62,748 bases of DNA, taken from contig CAJTVQ010000022.1 in assembly GCA_910579935.1 (NCBI GenBank), positions 1 through 62,748 on the forward strand, given 5' to 3'. The DNA is from an uncultured Lachnospiraceae bacterium (GTDB lineage: Bacteria; Bacillota; Clostridia; Lachnospirales; Lachnospiraceae). The notes under the pieces are model-generated. The model was given only the letters and a program-made list of their open reading frames with translations. It was not told the origin of the DNA and searched no databases. Made by a program: the position numbers and the translations under genes. Shown one piece after another: positions 62,638 through 62,748 of this stretch. How positions within the stretch are numbered: position 1 is the first letter of the stretch; every line of letters starts with the position of its first letter.

Positions 62638-62748
62638 TGGCTTGTGTTGAAGCAGAAAAGCCAGTGCGAAGTTGAGGTAAGGCAGACCGACAATCATGGA
62701 ACAATCACAGCAAGGGATAATTACGAACTGACAAGAAATCTCCCTAAG

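Noticed and set aside
1..62748. CRISPR array or prophage
   Set aside because: No spaced repeat array of 25-40 bases and no phage structural, integrase or recombinase genes were seen.

Overview
The window looks like chromosomal DNA of an anaerobic Firmicute, most likely Lachnospiraceae (Clostridia). The evidence is the moderate GC content, strong AGGAGG-type ribosome sites, a T-box ahead of pheST, and clostridial family types (Mbeg1-like hydrolase, NA37/NdpA-type protein, HTH-AbrB fusion, TrkA/TrkH, Fpg-like protein without the N-terminal proline). The pectin and rhamnogalacturonan genes fit a gut or rumen plant-fibre user. This assignment is inference; there is no rRNA in the window.

Layout. 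1-0.9 kb: two tiny ORFs and a structured, gene-free stretch ending in a terminator. 0.9-3.9 kb: a response regulator/histidine kinase pair with an exported protein, all on the minus strand. 4-9.9 kb: Fpg/Nei-like protein, P-type Ca2+ ATPase, MarR regulator and MATE exporter, with clear promoter and operator sites. 10-12 kb: tRNA-Leu(CAG) followed directly by a DUF4062 protein, then a PuuD-like amidotransferase. 12-21 kb: Mbeg1-like hydrolase, nucleoid-associated protein, TrkH/TrkA potassium uptake, an HD-GYP-like protein with an unknown partner, alanine/Na+ symporter and beta-carbonic anhydrase. 21.2-22.6 kb: a decayed DUF6056 membrane protein gene with a nine-G tract.

22.6-33.4 kb is one long minus-strand pectin oligosaccharide locus. 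Read in transcription order it holds a solute-binding lipoprotein, two LplB/LplC-type permeases, a CE12 esterase, an ankyrin-GH43 fusion, a MATE transporter, a GH105 unsaturated uronyl hydrolase and a GH28 polygalacturonase. The enzymes lack signal peptides, so the picture is uptake of oligomers followed by cytoplasmic deacetylation and trimming. No ABC ATPase or dedicated regulator is present, but two LacI/CcpA-like palindromes flank the promoter. A methyl-accepting chemotaxis protein lies just upstream.

36-49 kb: serine hydrolase, YerC/TrpR-like regulator, a large membrane protein, a decayed XRE gene with a hairpin-rich element, an exported leucine-rich protein preceded by four 11-bp-spaced repeats, an EF-G paralogue, the aromatic operon (DAHP synthase, tyrA, aroA) and a PilZ protein. 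49-56 kb: queA, M18 aminopeptidase, and pheS-pheT under a T-box. 56-62 kb: RelB/YafQ-type toxin-antitoxin pair, acyltransferase, HTH-AbrB regulator, BrkB/YihY protein and a SpoIID/LytB protein.

The last 0.9 kb changes character. It has a large inverted repeat, an ORF fragment of mobile-element appearance, then a leader-peptide/terminator/palindrome arrangement of the kind seen ahead of ribosome-targeting resistance genes, and a 39-residue ORF at the edge. It is probably the left flank of an integrated accessory element whose body lies beyond the window.
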